Assembly: GCF_036880985.1 (NCBI RefSeq)
Contig: NZ_JBAJNO010000002.1
Span: 248,001-312,000 of the forward strand
Direction of reading: 5' to 3'
DNA: 64,000 nt
Source: Limibacter armeniacum
GTDB lineage: Bacteria; Bacteroidota; Bacteroidia; Cytophagales; Flammeovirgaceae
Within the stretch, counting starts at the first letter, position 1. The number at the start of each line of letters is the position of its first letter. Under the pieces are notes generated by a model, which was not told where the DNA came from, ran no database searches, and worked only from the letters and a program-made list of their open reading frames with translations. Below are positions 53,945 to 62,030 of the stretch, one piece after another. Made by a program: the position numbers and the translations under genes.

Positions 53945-54067
53945 GGTCAATTGTAGGATCACGCCTATGGCGTGCTCTCGCAAAACACCCTTACTGGGCG
54001 CCACGAAACACGTGCCCGTGGTACGATCGAACACGGCATAGCCCTGATCCTACGGGGGCGGTTGACC
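53945..54067. repeat. GC-rich imperfect inverted-repeat element
   Basis: GGTCAA (53945-53950) and GTAGGATCA (53953-53961) are mirrored by TGATCCTAC (54045-54053) and TTGACC (54062-54067). Inside are a CACGCC-TAT-GGCGTG hairpin (53960-53974) and a CCACG/CGTGG pair (54001-54021), and the sequences next to the outer arms (GCCTATGGCGTG and, reversed, GGCTATGCCGTG) also resemble each other. The element is much richer in GC than its surroundings and has no gene. It could be a MITE-like remnant or a structured RNA. Confidence 0.5.
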
Positions 54068-54178
54068 CCAACACAAAACTGCCGATTTCAATAACACATC
54101 TGCATCATTAAGATAATCAGATCGGAATCCCTCATGCTGCCCAGCAGGATTGGGGATTTCTTTTTCAAGACAACTAGG

Positions 54179-54874
54179 ATGAATAAGCAATATATACTGG
54201 TGAGCGGGCTACTGCTGCTGCTGACAGTGTCTTTGTCAGGCGTGAAAGGAACAGGCAAGAACAGTCCCTGTCAGGCTGACTACAGGGAAGTCAACAAAAT
54301 GGTGATCATGGATGCGGCTTCCTTGCCTGACACGGGTGGCTGGGTTATGAAGCAATCAGGTAATGACTATACAGGCAAAGGGTTTATGGAATGGGAAGGT
54401 GATAACTGCTTCAGGCAACCTCAAGGTGGGATGCTCACGGTCTCATTTCAGATCACGACCGGTGGACGATACTGTTTTATCTGGAGAAACAGGGTTGGAG
54501 AGGGAGATAACCCCACGGAAGCCAATGATTCATGGGTACGCTTTCCGGATGCCTCAGCCTATTACGGTGAGTTGAAAGGGCAAAAGAAATACCCTAAAGG
54601 CTTAGACAAACAACCTTATACCAATGGGGTATCTGTCGATGGTTGGATGAAAGTGTTCCACCATAACAAGCACTTGGACTGGACCTGGCATACCCGCACC
54701 AGTGACCACGAAGGGATGGAACTCTTTGCTGAATTTGACCAGCCTGGCCAATATACCTTGCAAATAGCAGGGAGGTCAAGGCACCATCAAATCGACAGGA
54801 TCGTGCTTTACCATACATCAGTGGAAAAGGGAGTGGCCACCGATTCCGCTACTGCTGAAACCCGTTGCCAATAG
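54179..54874 (+). CDS. Small secreted CBM-like protein of the second glycan locus
   Basis: About 231 residues from the ATG at 54179, which gives a signal peptide (YILVSGLLLLLTVSLSGVKG). The mature part forms a single beta-sandwich-like domain with many aromatics: KQSGNDYTGKGFMEWEGDN, GGRYCFIWRNRVGEGDNPTEANDSWVRFPDA, FHHNKHLDWTWHTRTSDH and a closing GQYTLQIAGRSRHHQIDRIVLYH. That last strand pattern is common at the end of CBM-like galactose-binding folds in agarases and related enzymes. There is no catalytic domain. I infer a glycan-binding accessory protein; family not certain. It lies downstream of the hairpin element. Confidence 0.65.
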   Translation: MNKQYILVSGLLLLLTVSLSGVKGTGKNSPCQADYREVNKMVIMDAASLPDTGGWVMKQSGNDYTGKGFMEWEGDNCFRQPQGGMLTVSFQITTGGRYCFIWRNRVGEGDNPTEANDSWVRFPDASAYYGELKGQKKYPKGLDKQPYTNGVSVDGWMKVFHHNKHLDWTWHTRTSDHEGMELFAEFDQPGQYTLQIAGRSRHHQIDRIVLYHTSVEKGVATDSATAETRCQ

Positions 54875-54930
54875 GGTAAAGAACATACATGGCTTTGCTT
54901 TTGTAGCAGGGTTTTCCCTATTTTATCTGC

Positions 54931-55500
54931 ATGATACTGTCCCTTAACACGCCTCTCCGATCTTTCCATCACCTGACCAAGGCACAGCGTATGGCGATCA
55001 GCCTCTTCCTGCAGATGGGCAGGTCTCAGGCGGTTATTGCCCAGCTACTGGGAGTACACCGCTCCACCATATGCAGAGAGGTGAAGCGCAACTCCGTTGA
55101 CGGCATCTATGACCCCTTCAAGGCTGAGCAACTGTATCAGGCAAGGCTTTTTGTAAGAGGGAGCGCCCGCAAGCCAGGCGTGATCCTGCCCAACCTCTTT
55201 CCCCGGAAAGCTGCGGCACTTCCCTATGGGCGGGTATGTACAGCCTGGCATGCAGACTATGAGGACCATTACCTCAGACAGTGTACCGGAGGGAACTGCT
55301 TAGCCTTCAGAAGCCCCAGCTTCTTCAAGCTGAGGGAGAAACCCATTCAGCCCCGTCTTAACCGGCCCAATGTCAGGCTGTTGCTCAGCCAGTGGAAGAA
55401 ATTAGTCCCACGGGCAAGAGACTTCCAGACCGCCAAACCTGACCACCCCCACCAGCTGATACAAGTTATCTTGCCCCAGCCTCAGGAGCAGTATGCCTAG
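54931..55500 (+). pseudogene. IS30-family transposase N-terminal fragment or derived HTH protein
   Basis: A 189-residue frame. Residues 12-65 (HLTKAQRMAISLFLQMGRS, IAQLLGVHRSTICREVKRNS) are the IS30-type helix-turn-helix that binds terminal inverted repeats. The rest lacks any DDE catalytic core and is rich in Pro and Arg, so transposition function is lost. It may be a broken IS30 element or a protein that kept only DNA binding. Base composition is GC-rich compared with the SusCD operon. It lies 56 bases after the CBM-like gene. Confidence 0.65.
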
Positions 55501-55688
55501 CTGTTGCCAAGAGGTACTGTTTATCTTCCTTTATCGCCTGAAAGTGTCATGCGACCTGACAATCTTACGGCCGACAGCCTTGCTGCCGGTTTTTTTGTGC
55601 CAATACTCAGAGGCAAAGTACAGGAGTAGTGCTGCTGCAGATGATGTTGCAATAGTTCACGTGATCCGTAACCATCAGCCAACCTAAA

Positions 55689-55730
55689 GCCCCCTACAGG
55701 TACCTTGCTTGGCTTGTTCCTGTAGGGGGC
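55689..55730 (+). terminator. 12-bp perfect inverted repeat after the IS30-like fragment
   Basis: GCCCCCTACAGG (55689-55700) and CCTGTAGGGGGC (55719-55730) with an 18-base loop. No T-run follows, so it may be a bidirectional barrier between convergent genes or the end of a mobile-element remnant rather than a standard terminator. Confidence 0.4.
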
Positions 55731-55780
55731 GGACCTCCATCCGTTAAAGGCGAGTGTAGCCTCTTGTCCTGTGCTTGCTT

Positions 55781-57148
55781 TTATAGCGCTCCAGCTCTAG
55801 CTTTCTTCAACATTTTAGGTGTATCCATCTCTGAACCAGGATCTCCTTGTTCCTGCATCCATTTGTCAAGCACTACCGACATCTTCTCCATCAGTTCAGG
55901 ATTTTCCTGGCTGATATTGTTCAGGTTATAGGGATCATTCTCCATATCATAAAACTCTTCAGCAGGTCGATGCATATAGCGATTGATCATGGCTGCGGCT
56001 TTTTCATTCTGGTTGGAGTGGAACATCCACGAACTCCAGATATGCTGGTTTTCGGTATTGCCCATTAGGTAGCGTTGCAAGTAGATACTTTCAGGCATCA
56101 GGTTGCGGACATAGTGGTATTTGCCATCAGTCACAGCCCTGATCGGGTAAGCAGTACCTTCAGGCAGGTTATTGTGGATAAAGTAGGCGTACTGTCGGTC
56201 TGATTTTCCTTTTCCTTCCAGCACTTTCTTGAAGCTCAATCCATCTAATCCGTAATCTTGCCATGGCTTCCCGATAATATCCAACAGGGTCGGCAATACA
56301 TCTACCCACTGTACCAATGCATCTGTTCTTACTTTTTGAGGAATATGACCTTTCCATTTGAATACAAGTCCAGTATGTACCCCTGTGTTCCAGTTTGTCC
56401 ACTTGCCACCTGGCATCTGGGAGCCTTGTTCAGAGGAGAACATTACCAGTGTTTCCTTTTCCTTACCGGATTGCTTCAGTACTTCCAGAATTTTACCGAC
56501 TTTCTCATCCATTACCTGTATTTCAGCCAGATAGCGTGCATAGTCTTCCCTTGTTTCCTTGGTATCTGCGATATAAGAAGGCAACTTGATTTTTTCAGGA
56601 GGGAAGTTCTCAGGATTGCCCAATGTCCAAGGCAGGTGTGGAGATACTAGTCCAATCACCAGACAGAAAGGTTCCTCCGACTGCATAAATTTGGAGATGC
56701 CGTCAGAAGAGAATTCAGCGGTTTCTTTAACACAACTTCTTTCTAGTCCACTCACCATATCAAACGGAAAAACCTCCTTGGGTCTGACATGGACTTTACC
56801 GGCAATGCCTACTTTGTAGCCCTGTTCCTTTAGGTGGTGTACAATACTCTTGGTACCGTCCTTGGAACGAGAGTGGTTCCATGCAGCTCCGTTACGGATA
56901 GGGTAAAGTCCTGTATAGAGTTCAGAGCGGCAAGGCTGACACATCGATGATGATACGAATGCATTGTCAAAGGTTAATCCTTCATTCGCCAGCTTGTCAA
57001 TATTGGGTGTAATACTGTTCTCGCTGCCATAGATAGACAAGTCAGAGTAGGTACAATCATCTCCCAGAATGATCAGCATATTCGGTTTTTTCTGGGCGTT
57101 TGTTTGAAGCGCCACCAGTATAAAAGCAATACAAATAAGGAGTCTCAT
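55781..57148 (-). CDS. Family S1 sulfatase (formylglycine type), secreted
   Basis: A 455-residue sulfatase with signal peptide (LLICIAFILVALQTNAQ). Metal ligands are in NMLIILGDDCTYSDL, and the maturation signature is SSMCQPCRSELYTGLYP, in which the first Cys becomes formylglycine and the serine of C-x-P-S-R is replaced by Cys. Further motifs are VGIAGKVHVRP, LVMFSSEQGSQMPGGKWTNWNTG and FYDMENDPYNLNNIS. It should act in the periplasm on a sulfated glycan. It is convergent with the tandem SusCD operon and shares direction with the hybrid regulator, supporting a sulfated substrate for this locus. The maturase is not in the window. Confidence 0.9.
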   Translation of the reverse strand: MRLLICIAFILVALQTNAQKKPNMLIILGDDCTYSDLSIYGSENSITPNIDKLANEGLTFDNAFVSSSMCQPCRSELYTGLYPIRNGAAWNHSRSKDGTKSIVHHLKEQGYKVGIAGKVHVRPKEVFPFDMVSGLERSCVKETAEFSSDGISKFMQSEEPFCLVIGLVSPHLPWTLGNPENFPPEKIKLPSYIADTKETREDYARYLAEIQVMDEKVGKILEVLKQSGKEKETLVMFSSEQGSQMPGGKWTNWNTGVHTGLVFKWKGHIPQKVRTDALVQWVDVLPTLLDIIGKPWQDYGLDGLSFKKVLEGKGKSDRQYAYFIHNNLPEGTAYPIRAVTDGKYHYVRNLMPESIYLQRYLMGNTENQHIWSSWMFHSNQNEKAAAMINRYMHRPAEEFYDMENDPYNLNNISQENPELMEKMSVVLDKWMQEQGDPGSEMDTPKMLKKARAGAL

Positions 57149-57343
57149 TACAGTATTTTTATTAAAGGATAAAGCGTAACATAAATGTCCGTGATAGGAA
57201 AGGCAAGTTCGCCGTAACTGGCATAAGGCATTTGCACTATCTTTCAGAATTCAGGTATCAGGGTACTTTTCTGAACAAAACTGCCATCATCTGAACATTT
57301 GTGACAGTCACCCAATACTTCTGGGATATAAGGACAAGAGAAA

Positions 57344-57365
57344 GGGTGCCATTTTCATGACACCC
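57344..57365 (-). terminator. Hairpin terminator of the hybrid two-component gene
   Basis: GGGTGTCAT and ATGGCACCC (minus strand) form a stem 17 bases after the stop codon, followed by TTTCTCTT. Read on the plus strand it also precedes TCTTTATTATTT, so it may work both ways. Confidence 0.55.
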
Positions 57366-57382
57366 TCTTTATTATTTCTATA

Positions 57383-60300
57383 CTACATTGCTTCTTCCAT
57401 TTCCTCTTTCCGACATTCCTCCTGAATAAATTTGGTAGGAGGCATACCATATTCCTTTTTAAATGCTCTTGTAAAATAAGATGGACTTTGGAAACCGACC
57501 AGCTCCATCACTTCCTGAATGGAAAGGTTTTCCGATGACAGGAGCAGGGCTGCCTTTTTCATTTTTGCCTGCCTGATAAATTGGTTGATCGAGCAACCTG
57601 TTACGGCTTTTACTTTCTTGTAAAGGTTGGTACGACTAATTCCCAAAGACTTGCAGATAAACTCCACGGTCAGGTTTGGGGTCGAGATATTATCCTCAAT
57701 TACCTTGGTAAACTCATTCAGGAATTCCTTATCGGAGCGATTATCTGCCTTTTCACGCGCTTCCACAAAAATATCGTGCTGGTATTTGACTTTCAGTTCG
57801 GTACGGGCATTCAAGATCTGCTTGATTTTTAGATCCATCAGCTCTAGGTTGAACGGCTTTTCAAAGAAGGTTTCAACACCAATTTTGGCAGCCTCAACCT
57901 TATCCTTTTCTGTGTTCTTGGCAGTAAGCATTACCACCGGAATATGTTGTGTCAACTTGTTTTCTTTCAGGTTCTTGACCATTTCTATTCCATCCATCTC
58001 AGGCATCATAATATCACTGACTATGATATGCGGATACTTATATTCCAATAGTTCTAGTGCTTCTATTCCATTGGTCGCTTGTAATACATTATAGTTATCA
58101 CTGAAATGGTCAGAAAGGAATGAGAGCAGCTGCGGGTTGTCCTCTACCAACATAACGGTATGTTCCTTGGTGTTTTCGGCAATATCTACCTTATCATACT
58201 GGAACATGACAGTCGGAGTTTTGGTCTTCAGGATGCTCTCCTCGAAGCGCATTTCCACCTGTAGCTGTTCTGCCGGCAATGTTTCGATGGAGTTTGGAAT
58301 TCCTACGAACATCTCCGTTCCTTTGCCCTTTTCACTAAATACATGGATTACACCATTGTGCAAGGATACAAGGCTTCTCACCAATGCCAGACCTACTCCA
58401 TACCCGATATTGGAAAGCTTTTCAGTCTCATTACCTCTAAAGTAACTTTCGAAAATATGTGGCAATGATTCTTCACTGATACCCATTCCATTATCCTTTA
58501 CCCTTATCCAGAAGTATGGGTGTGTGTTTTCTTGCTCATTCAGTGCTACATGGTGTGAATAGATTGAATGTGGTGTGATAGGCATATCTGTACATTCAAA
58601 TTCAACGATACCACCATTAGGCGTATACTTGAAGGAGTTAGAAAGTATATTGAACAGTATTTTCTGAAGGATTTTAGGATCACAGGCAACCTCTTTGCTA
58701 CTGAAATGTATCTTCTTCTCAAATCCAATTTTTCGCTCTTCAGCAAGGCTGTTGAATTGCTCTGCAAAATCTTTAGCAAAATCGTATAAGTCGAGTTTGT
58801 TTACCATTAGCTTGAAGTGACCTGTTTCAGCTTTTCTGAAGTCTAAAAGTTCACTAACCAACTTATTAAGTTGAATGGCACTACTGGAAATACTGTTAAT
58901 CAGTTTTTGTTCACCGGCTGATTTCTGGTTAGCAATTTCCTCCAGCTTGTGGATATTGGCAAGGATCAACGTTAAAGGCGTACGGAATTCATGTGAGATA
59001 TTGGTGAAGAAATCCAATCTCATTTCGTGCATCTTTTCACTTTGCTCATGTGCTATTTTCTCGATTTCGGCCTGTTTTTTCATTCGCAGCCAAATAGTCA
59101 TTAGGTAAAAGGCAAGCAAGAGCAGGAGAATTGCTATGATAAAATAGGCATTCTGGGCTGCATTGGATTGCCACCAAGGTGGGTTGACGATCACCTTGAT
59201 CTTAGCAGGCAAGCTCCAAAGGTTTTCGCCATTGGAGGCTTTTACCATTAACGTATAGTTGCCTACAGGAAGGTTACCAAAGTCAGCGTGATGTTCATAG
59301 GTGGTGATCCAGTTTTCCTGATGCCCTTCCAGCATATATTTAAAATAGACCTTTTCATTGTTGGAGTAATGGAAACCTGAGAAGAATACGGTCAGGCTAT
59401 TCTCTTCATGGTCTAGCTCCAGCGTATTGGTTTGCCACAGGTTATTCTTCAGAATTACCTTTCCGTTTACTTTTTTTCCTGTTTCAATATCTGCATTGTT
59501 GACTTTCAGGCTGGTGAAACGGACGGTTGGCATATACGGGTTATGAAGGATACTGTCCGGGTAGAAGTAGTTGATACCGTTTACGCCACCAAACCATAGC
59601 TGACCATTAGGGCCATTGGCTACTACGTGTGGCTTAAAGCTGTTGGTTTCCAGTCCGTCGGCTGTACTGTAATTGATAAACTTTTCAGTCTTGGGGTCAA
59701 ATTGGGCAATCCCTCTACCTCCAATCCAAAGTTTTCCATGTTTATCAAGCGTCAAACTTTCTATATCGTTACTTGGCGCACCCTGTTCGGTCGTGAAATG
59801 CTTGATGCGGATATCATTGCTTTTCAGTACAATCTTGTTTAGTCCGCCACCAATGGTACCTGCCCAAATGGTAGTGTCATTGGTTTGTAGGATCGGCATA
59901 ACGAAAGCAGAACTCAAAGTCTGTGAGTCACTAGCCGAATTGATATGTAGTACATCTATAGCTTCCCCTTTTTCATTTAACCTGATGCGGTTGATGCCTG
60001 TACGGGTACTGATCCAGACAACCGGTCTGCTTTGGTCAGCATACACGCCAGTAATGGCATTGGAAGTAAGTCCCAGTTCGTGGGTGCTTCCTTCTCTGAA
60101 TCGGTTGATACTAAAATCACCGTCCTCGTTGAAACTGATCTTGTTAAGTCCCTCTGCCCAAGAACCAGCCCAGATATTACCAAATGCATCATTGGTCATA
60201 TCATAAATCTGGTTATGAGTCAGGCTGTTAGGGTTATTGGGGTATGATTTTAATTCTATAAAGCGGTAATCACCTGTGTGGATACTGATACCACCATCGG

Positions 60301-61558
60301 TGCCTATCCATACCCTGTTGAATTTATCGAGTAGCATACAGCGGATATTGTTATTGCAGATGCTTTGTGGGTTATGCTTATCGTGTTCAAGGTGTCGTAC
60401 TGAATAGTCTTGCATATTGATTGTATAGACACCAGCGCTTGTACCCACCCATAAGTTACCCAAAGCATCAAACTGGATGGCTCTGATGTTCTTTTCCTCA
60501 ATCTGACGTGTCACCGATAGCGGTAAGGTCATAAAGGCTTTTTGGGTTAAATCAATAAAATTAAGTCCACCCCCTAATGTACCAATCCACATACCTCCTG
60601 TCCTGTCTCCCAGAATGCAGGTAATATGATGGGTCGAAGGCCACTGATGATCGCCATCACGTTGGTAACGAACACCACTGCTGAAGTTAGGGTCAGTTTG
60701 GATCAAGCCATTCACTGTTCCGATCCATACCTGTTGTTTTACATCTTCATAGACAGAAGTCATCTTGGGGCTAATGCCCATGGTTTCAGGTAGGGACCAC
60801 ACAATAATATTTTCTGAGAGGTTCAGGGCATTCAGACTCTTATGTGGAACCTTAAATACTTTACTGTCGCCACTACAAAGGTAAAGTCCGTTTTTGGGAC
60901 TGTAATGACCTGCAAAAAATGAGGAGAAAGTATGTTCTCCTAATTGTACCTGCTGAATATTTTCTGCAGAATGGTATTTCCATACACCATTGCTAGTCAT
61001 GAGCCAAATAGCACCAGGTGTAGTCTGAAGAATATCATGTACCTCCAAGTCAAGTACCTTCTTGACATTCGTTATTTGGTGCTCCTCATCAAGGCATACC
61101 TCAAAAAGTCCATTTCTTGCTACAGTAAGCAAGCAAGATTGATCAAGGCTGAAAGTCATTTTAGGAAGATCAGGCTGCTGTTCTTCTGGAAAATGCAGTG
61201 ATTTGAATACACCAGACTTTTTGTCAAAGTGATAGATACCGCCTTCTGTGGTTACCCAAAGACTATTGCTACTTGCCTCTTGTATATGCTTAATCCTGTT
61301 GCTCAACCCTTGTTTCGAAAGTTCTAGTGAAATGTGGTAGTTTTTAAAACTGTAACCATCATATCGCTGTAAACCCGATCGAGTACCTAACCAAAGATAT
61401 CCAGTTTGATCCTGCAACATAGTCTGTACATCAGTATGTAGAAGTCCTTGATTCAGGTTGTAATTAGTGACCTGATAGTTGATCTGCTGGGCATTTGAGC
61501 CGAAGGAAGCTATCAGAGAAATCAGCAATGAGAGTGCAAGTAGTTTTTTCATTTTCAT
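57383..61558 (-). CDS. Hybrid two-component system regulator (HTCS)
   Basis: A 1391-residue one-polypeptide sensor-regulator. A signal sequence leads to two periplasmic seven-bladed propellers made of repeats such as YLWLGTRSGLQRYDG, VWIGTDGGISIHTGD and KLWIGGRGIAQFDP (about 25-690), then a Y_Y_Y domain (about 700-780), a membrane segment (AYFIIAILLLLLAFYLMTIWL, about 797-820), histidine kinase (ISHEFRTPLTL, His about 857), ATPase (DNGMGISEESLPHIFESYFRG), receiver (VMLVEDNPQ, phospho-accepting Asp in VSDIMMPEMDG, about 1180) and AraC DNA-binding domain (about 1290-1385). Such proteins bind an oligosaccharide in the periplasm and switch on adjacent SusCD loci. It is divergent from the partial SusC and near the tandem SusCD operon. 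Confidence 0.94.
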   Translation of the reverse strand: MKMKKLLALSLLISLIASFGSNAQQINYQVTNYNLNQGLLHTDVQTMLQDQTGYLWLGTRSGLQRYDGYSFKNYHISLELSKQGLSNRIKHIQEASSNSLWVTTEGGIYHFDKKSGVFKSLHFPEEQQPDLPKMTFSLDQSCLLTVARNGLFEVCLDEEHQITNVKKVLDLEVHDILQTTPGAIWLMTSNGVWKYHSAENIQQVQLGEHTFSSFFAGHYSPKNGLYLCSGDSKVFKVPHKSLNALNLSENIIVWSLPETMGISPKMTSVYEDVKQQVWIGTVNGLIQTDPNFSSGVRYQRDGDHQWPSTHHITCILGDRTGGMWIGTLGGGLNFIDLTQKAFMTLPLSVTRQIEEKNIRAIQFDALGNLWVGTSAGVYTINMQDYSVRHLEHDKHNPQSICNNNIRCMLLDKFNRVWIGTDGGISIHTGDYRFIELKSYPNNPNSLTHNQIYDMTNDAFGNIWAGSWAEGLNKISFNEDGDFSINRFREGSTHELGLTSNAITGVYADQSRPVVWISTRTGINRIRLNEKGEAIDVLHINSASDSQTLSSAFVMPILQTNDTTIWAGTIGGGLNKIVLKSNDIRIKHFTTEQGAPSNDIESLTLDKHGKLWIGGRGIAQFDPKTEKFINYSTADGLETNSFKPHVVANGPNGQLWFGGVNGINYFYPDSILHNPYMPTVRFTSLKVNNADIETGKKVNGKVILKNNLWQTNTLELDHEENSLTVFFSGFHYSNNEKVYFKYMLEGHQENWITTYEHHADFGNLPVGNYTLMVKASNGENLWSLPAKIKVIVNPPWWQSNAAQNAYFIIAILLLLLAFYLMTIWLRMKKQAEIEKIAHEQSEKMHEMRLDFFTNISHEFRTPLTLILANIHKLEEIANQKSAGEQKLINSISSSAIQLNKLVSELLDFRKAETGHFKLMVNKLDLYDFAKDFAEQFNSLAEERKIGFEKKIHFSSKEVACDPKILQKILFNILSNSFKYTPNGGIVEFECTDMPITPHSIYSHHVALNEQENTHPYFWIRVKDNGMGISEESLPHIFESYFRGNETEKLSNIGYGVGLALVRSLVSLHNGVIHVFSEKGKGTEMFVGIPNSIETLPAEQLQVEMRFEESILKTKTPTVMFQYDKVDIAENTKEHTVMLVEDNPQLLSFLSDHFSDNYNVLQATNGIEALELLEYKYPHIIVSDIMMPEMDGIEMVKNLKENKLTQHIPVVMLTAKNTEKDKVEAAKIGVETFFEKPFNLELMDLKIKQILNARTELKVKYQHDIFVEAREKADNRSDKEFLNEFTKVIEDNISTPNLTVEFICKSLGISRTNLYKKVKAVTGCSINQFIRQAKMKKAALLLSSENLSIQEVMELVGFQSPSYFTRAFKKEYGMPPTKFIQEECRKEEMEEAM

Positions 61559-62030
61559 GGGAACTTTTTGTGTTAGTCTTTGTGCAACTCAATATTGTAA
61601 TATTGACAATTATGTAAAAAATACATTTAAAAAAAGTGGATGTTTTCTGAACATAAAGACAAGCATTGTGAACAAAAGGGCTAATTGAAACGGTCGTACA
61701 GATACATTTGGAATGAGTAGATTTCATTTGACTAGTCTTACTGTACAAGTAGTGTGAATAGTTTTAAGTACAGATAGGCAACTTGATTGGTATCCATTTC
61801 AGCTGTACTTGACTCCTGCTTATATATTGTCCCAAACGTCCCAACTTATTTGAGGCTGGAATAAATCATTTGTTCAAATGTTACCTCTAGAATCGCCGTA
61901 TTGATCAATTCTTTTGATAGTGAACATTTGGACAATTCATAAATACATTTGTGAAATATAAGTGTATAATCCATACTTAATTTTCAAATCAAATGGTTTA
62001 CCATCATCCTTTACTGAATTAATAGACCAA
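61559..62030. other. 472-base divergent control region between HTCS and SusC
   Basis: Gene-free spacer. It contains two GTACAGAT motifs (61696-61703 and 61768-61775) that also occur upstream of the tandem SusCD operon, and a TACATTTGT -7-like box (61944-61952) facing the SusC gene. Confidence 0.5.

Noticed and set aside
53872-54111. 79-codon frame across the GC-rich hairpin element
   Set aside because: It overlaps the end of the lipoprotein gene and is explained by the inverted-repeat structure; no protein features.
55493-55687. 64-codon frame after the IS30-like fragment
   Set aside because: No ribosome site, low-complexity translation with no family features; treated as non-coding.
61464-61748. 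94-codon frame over the HTCS start
   Set aside because: Alternative frame overlapping the HTCS signal peptide, cysteine- and serine-rich by chance.
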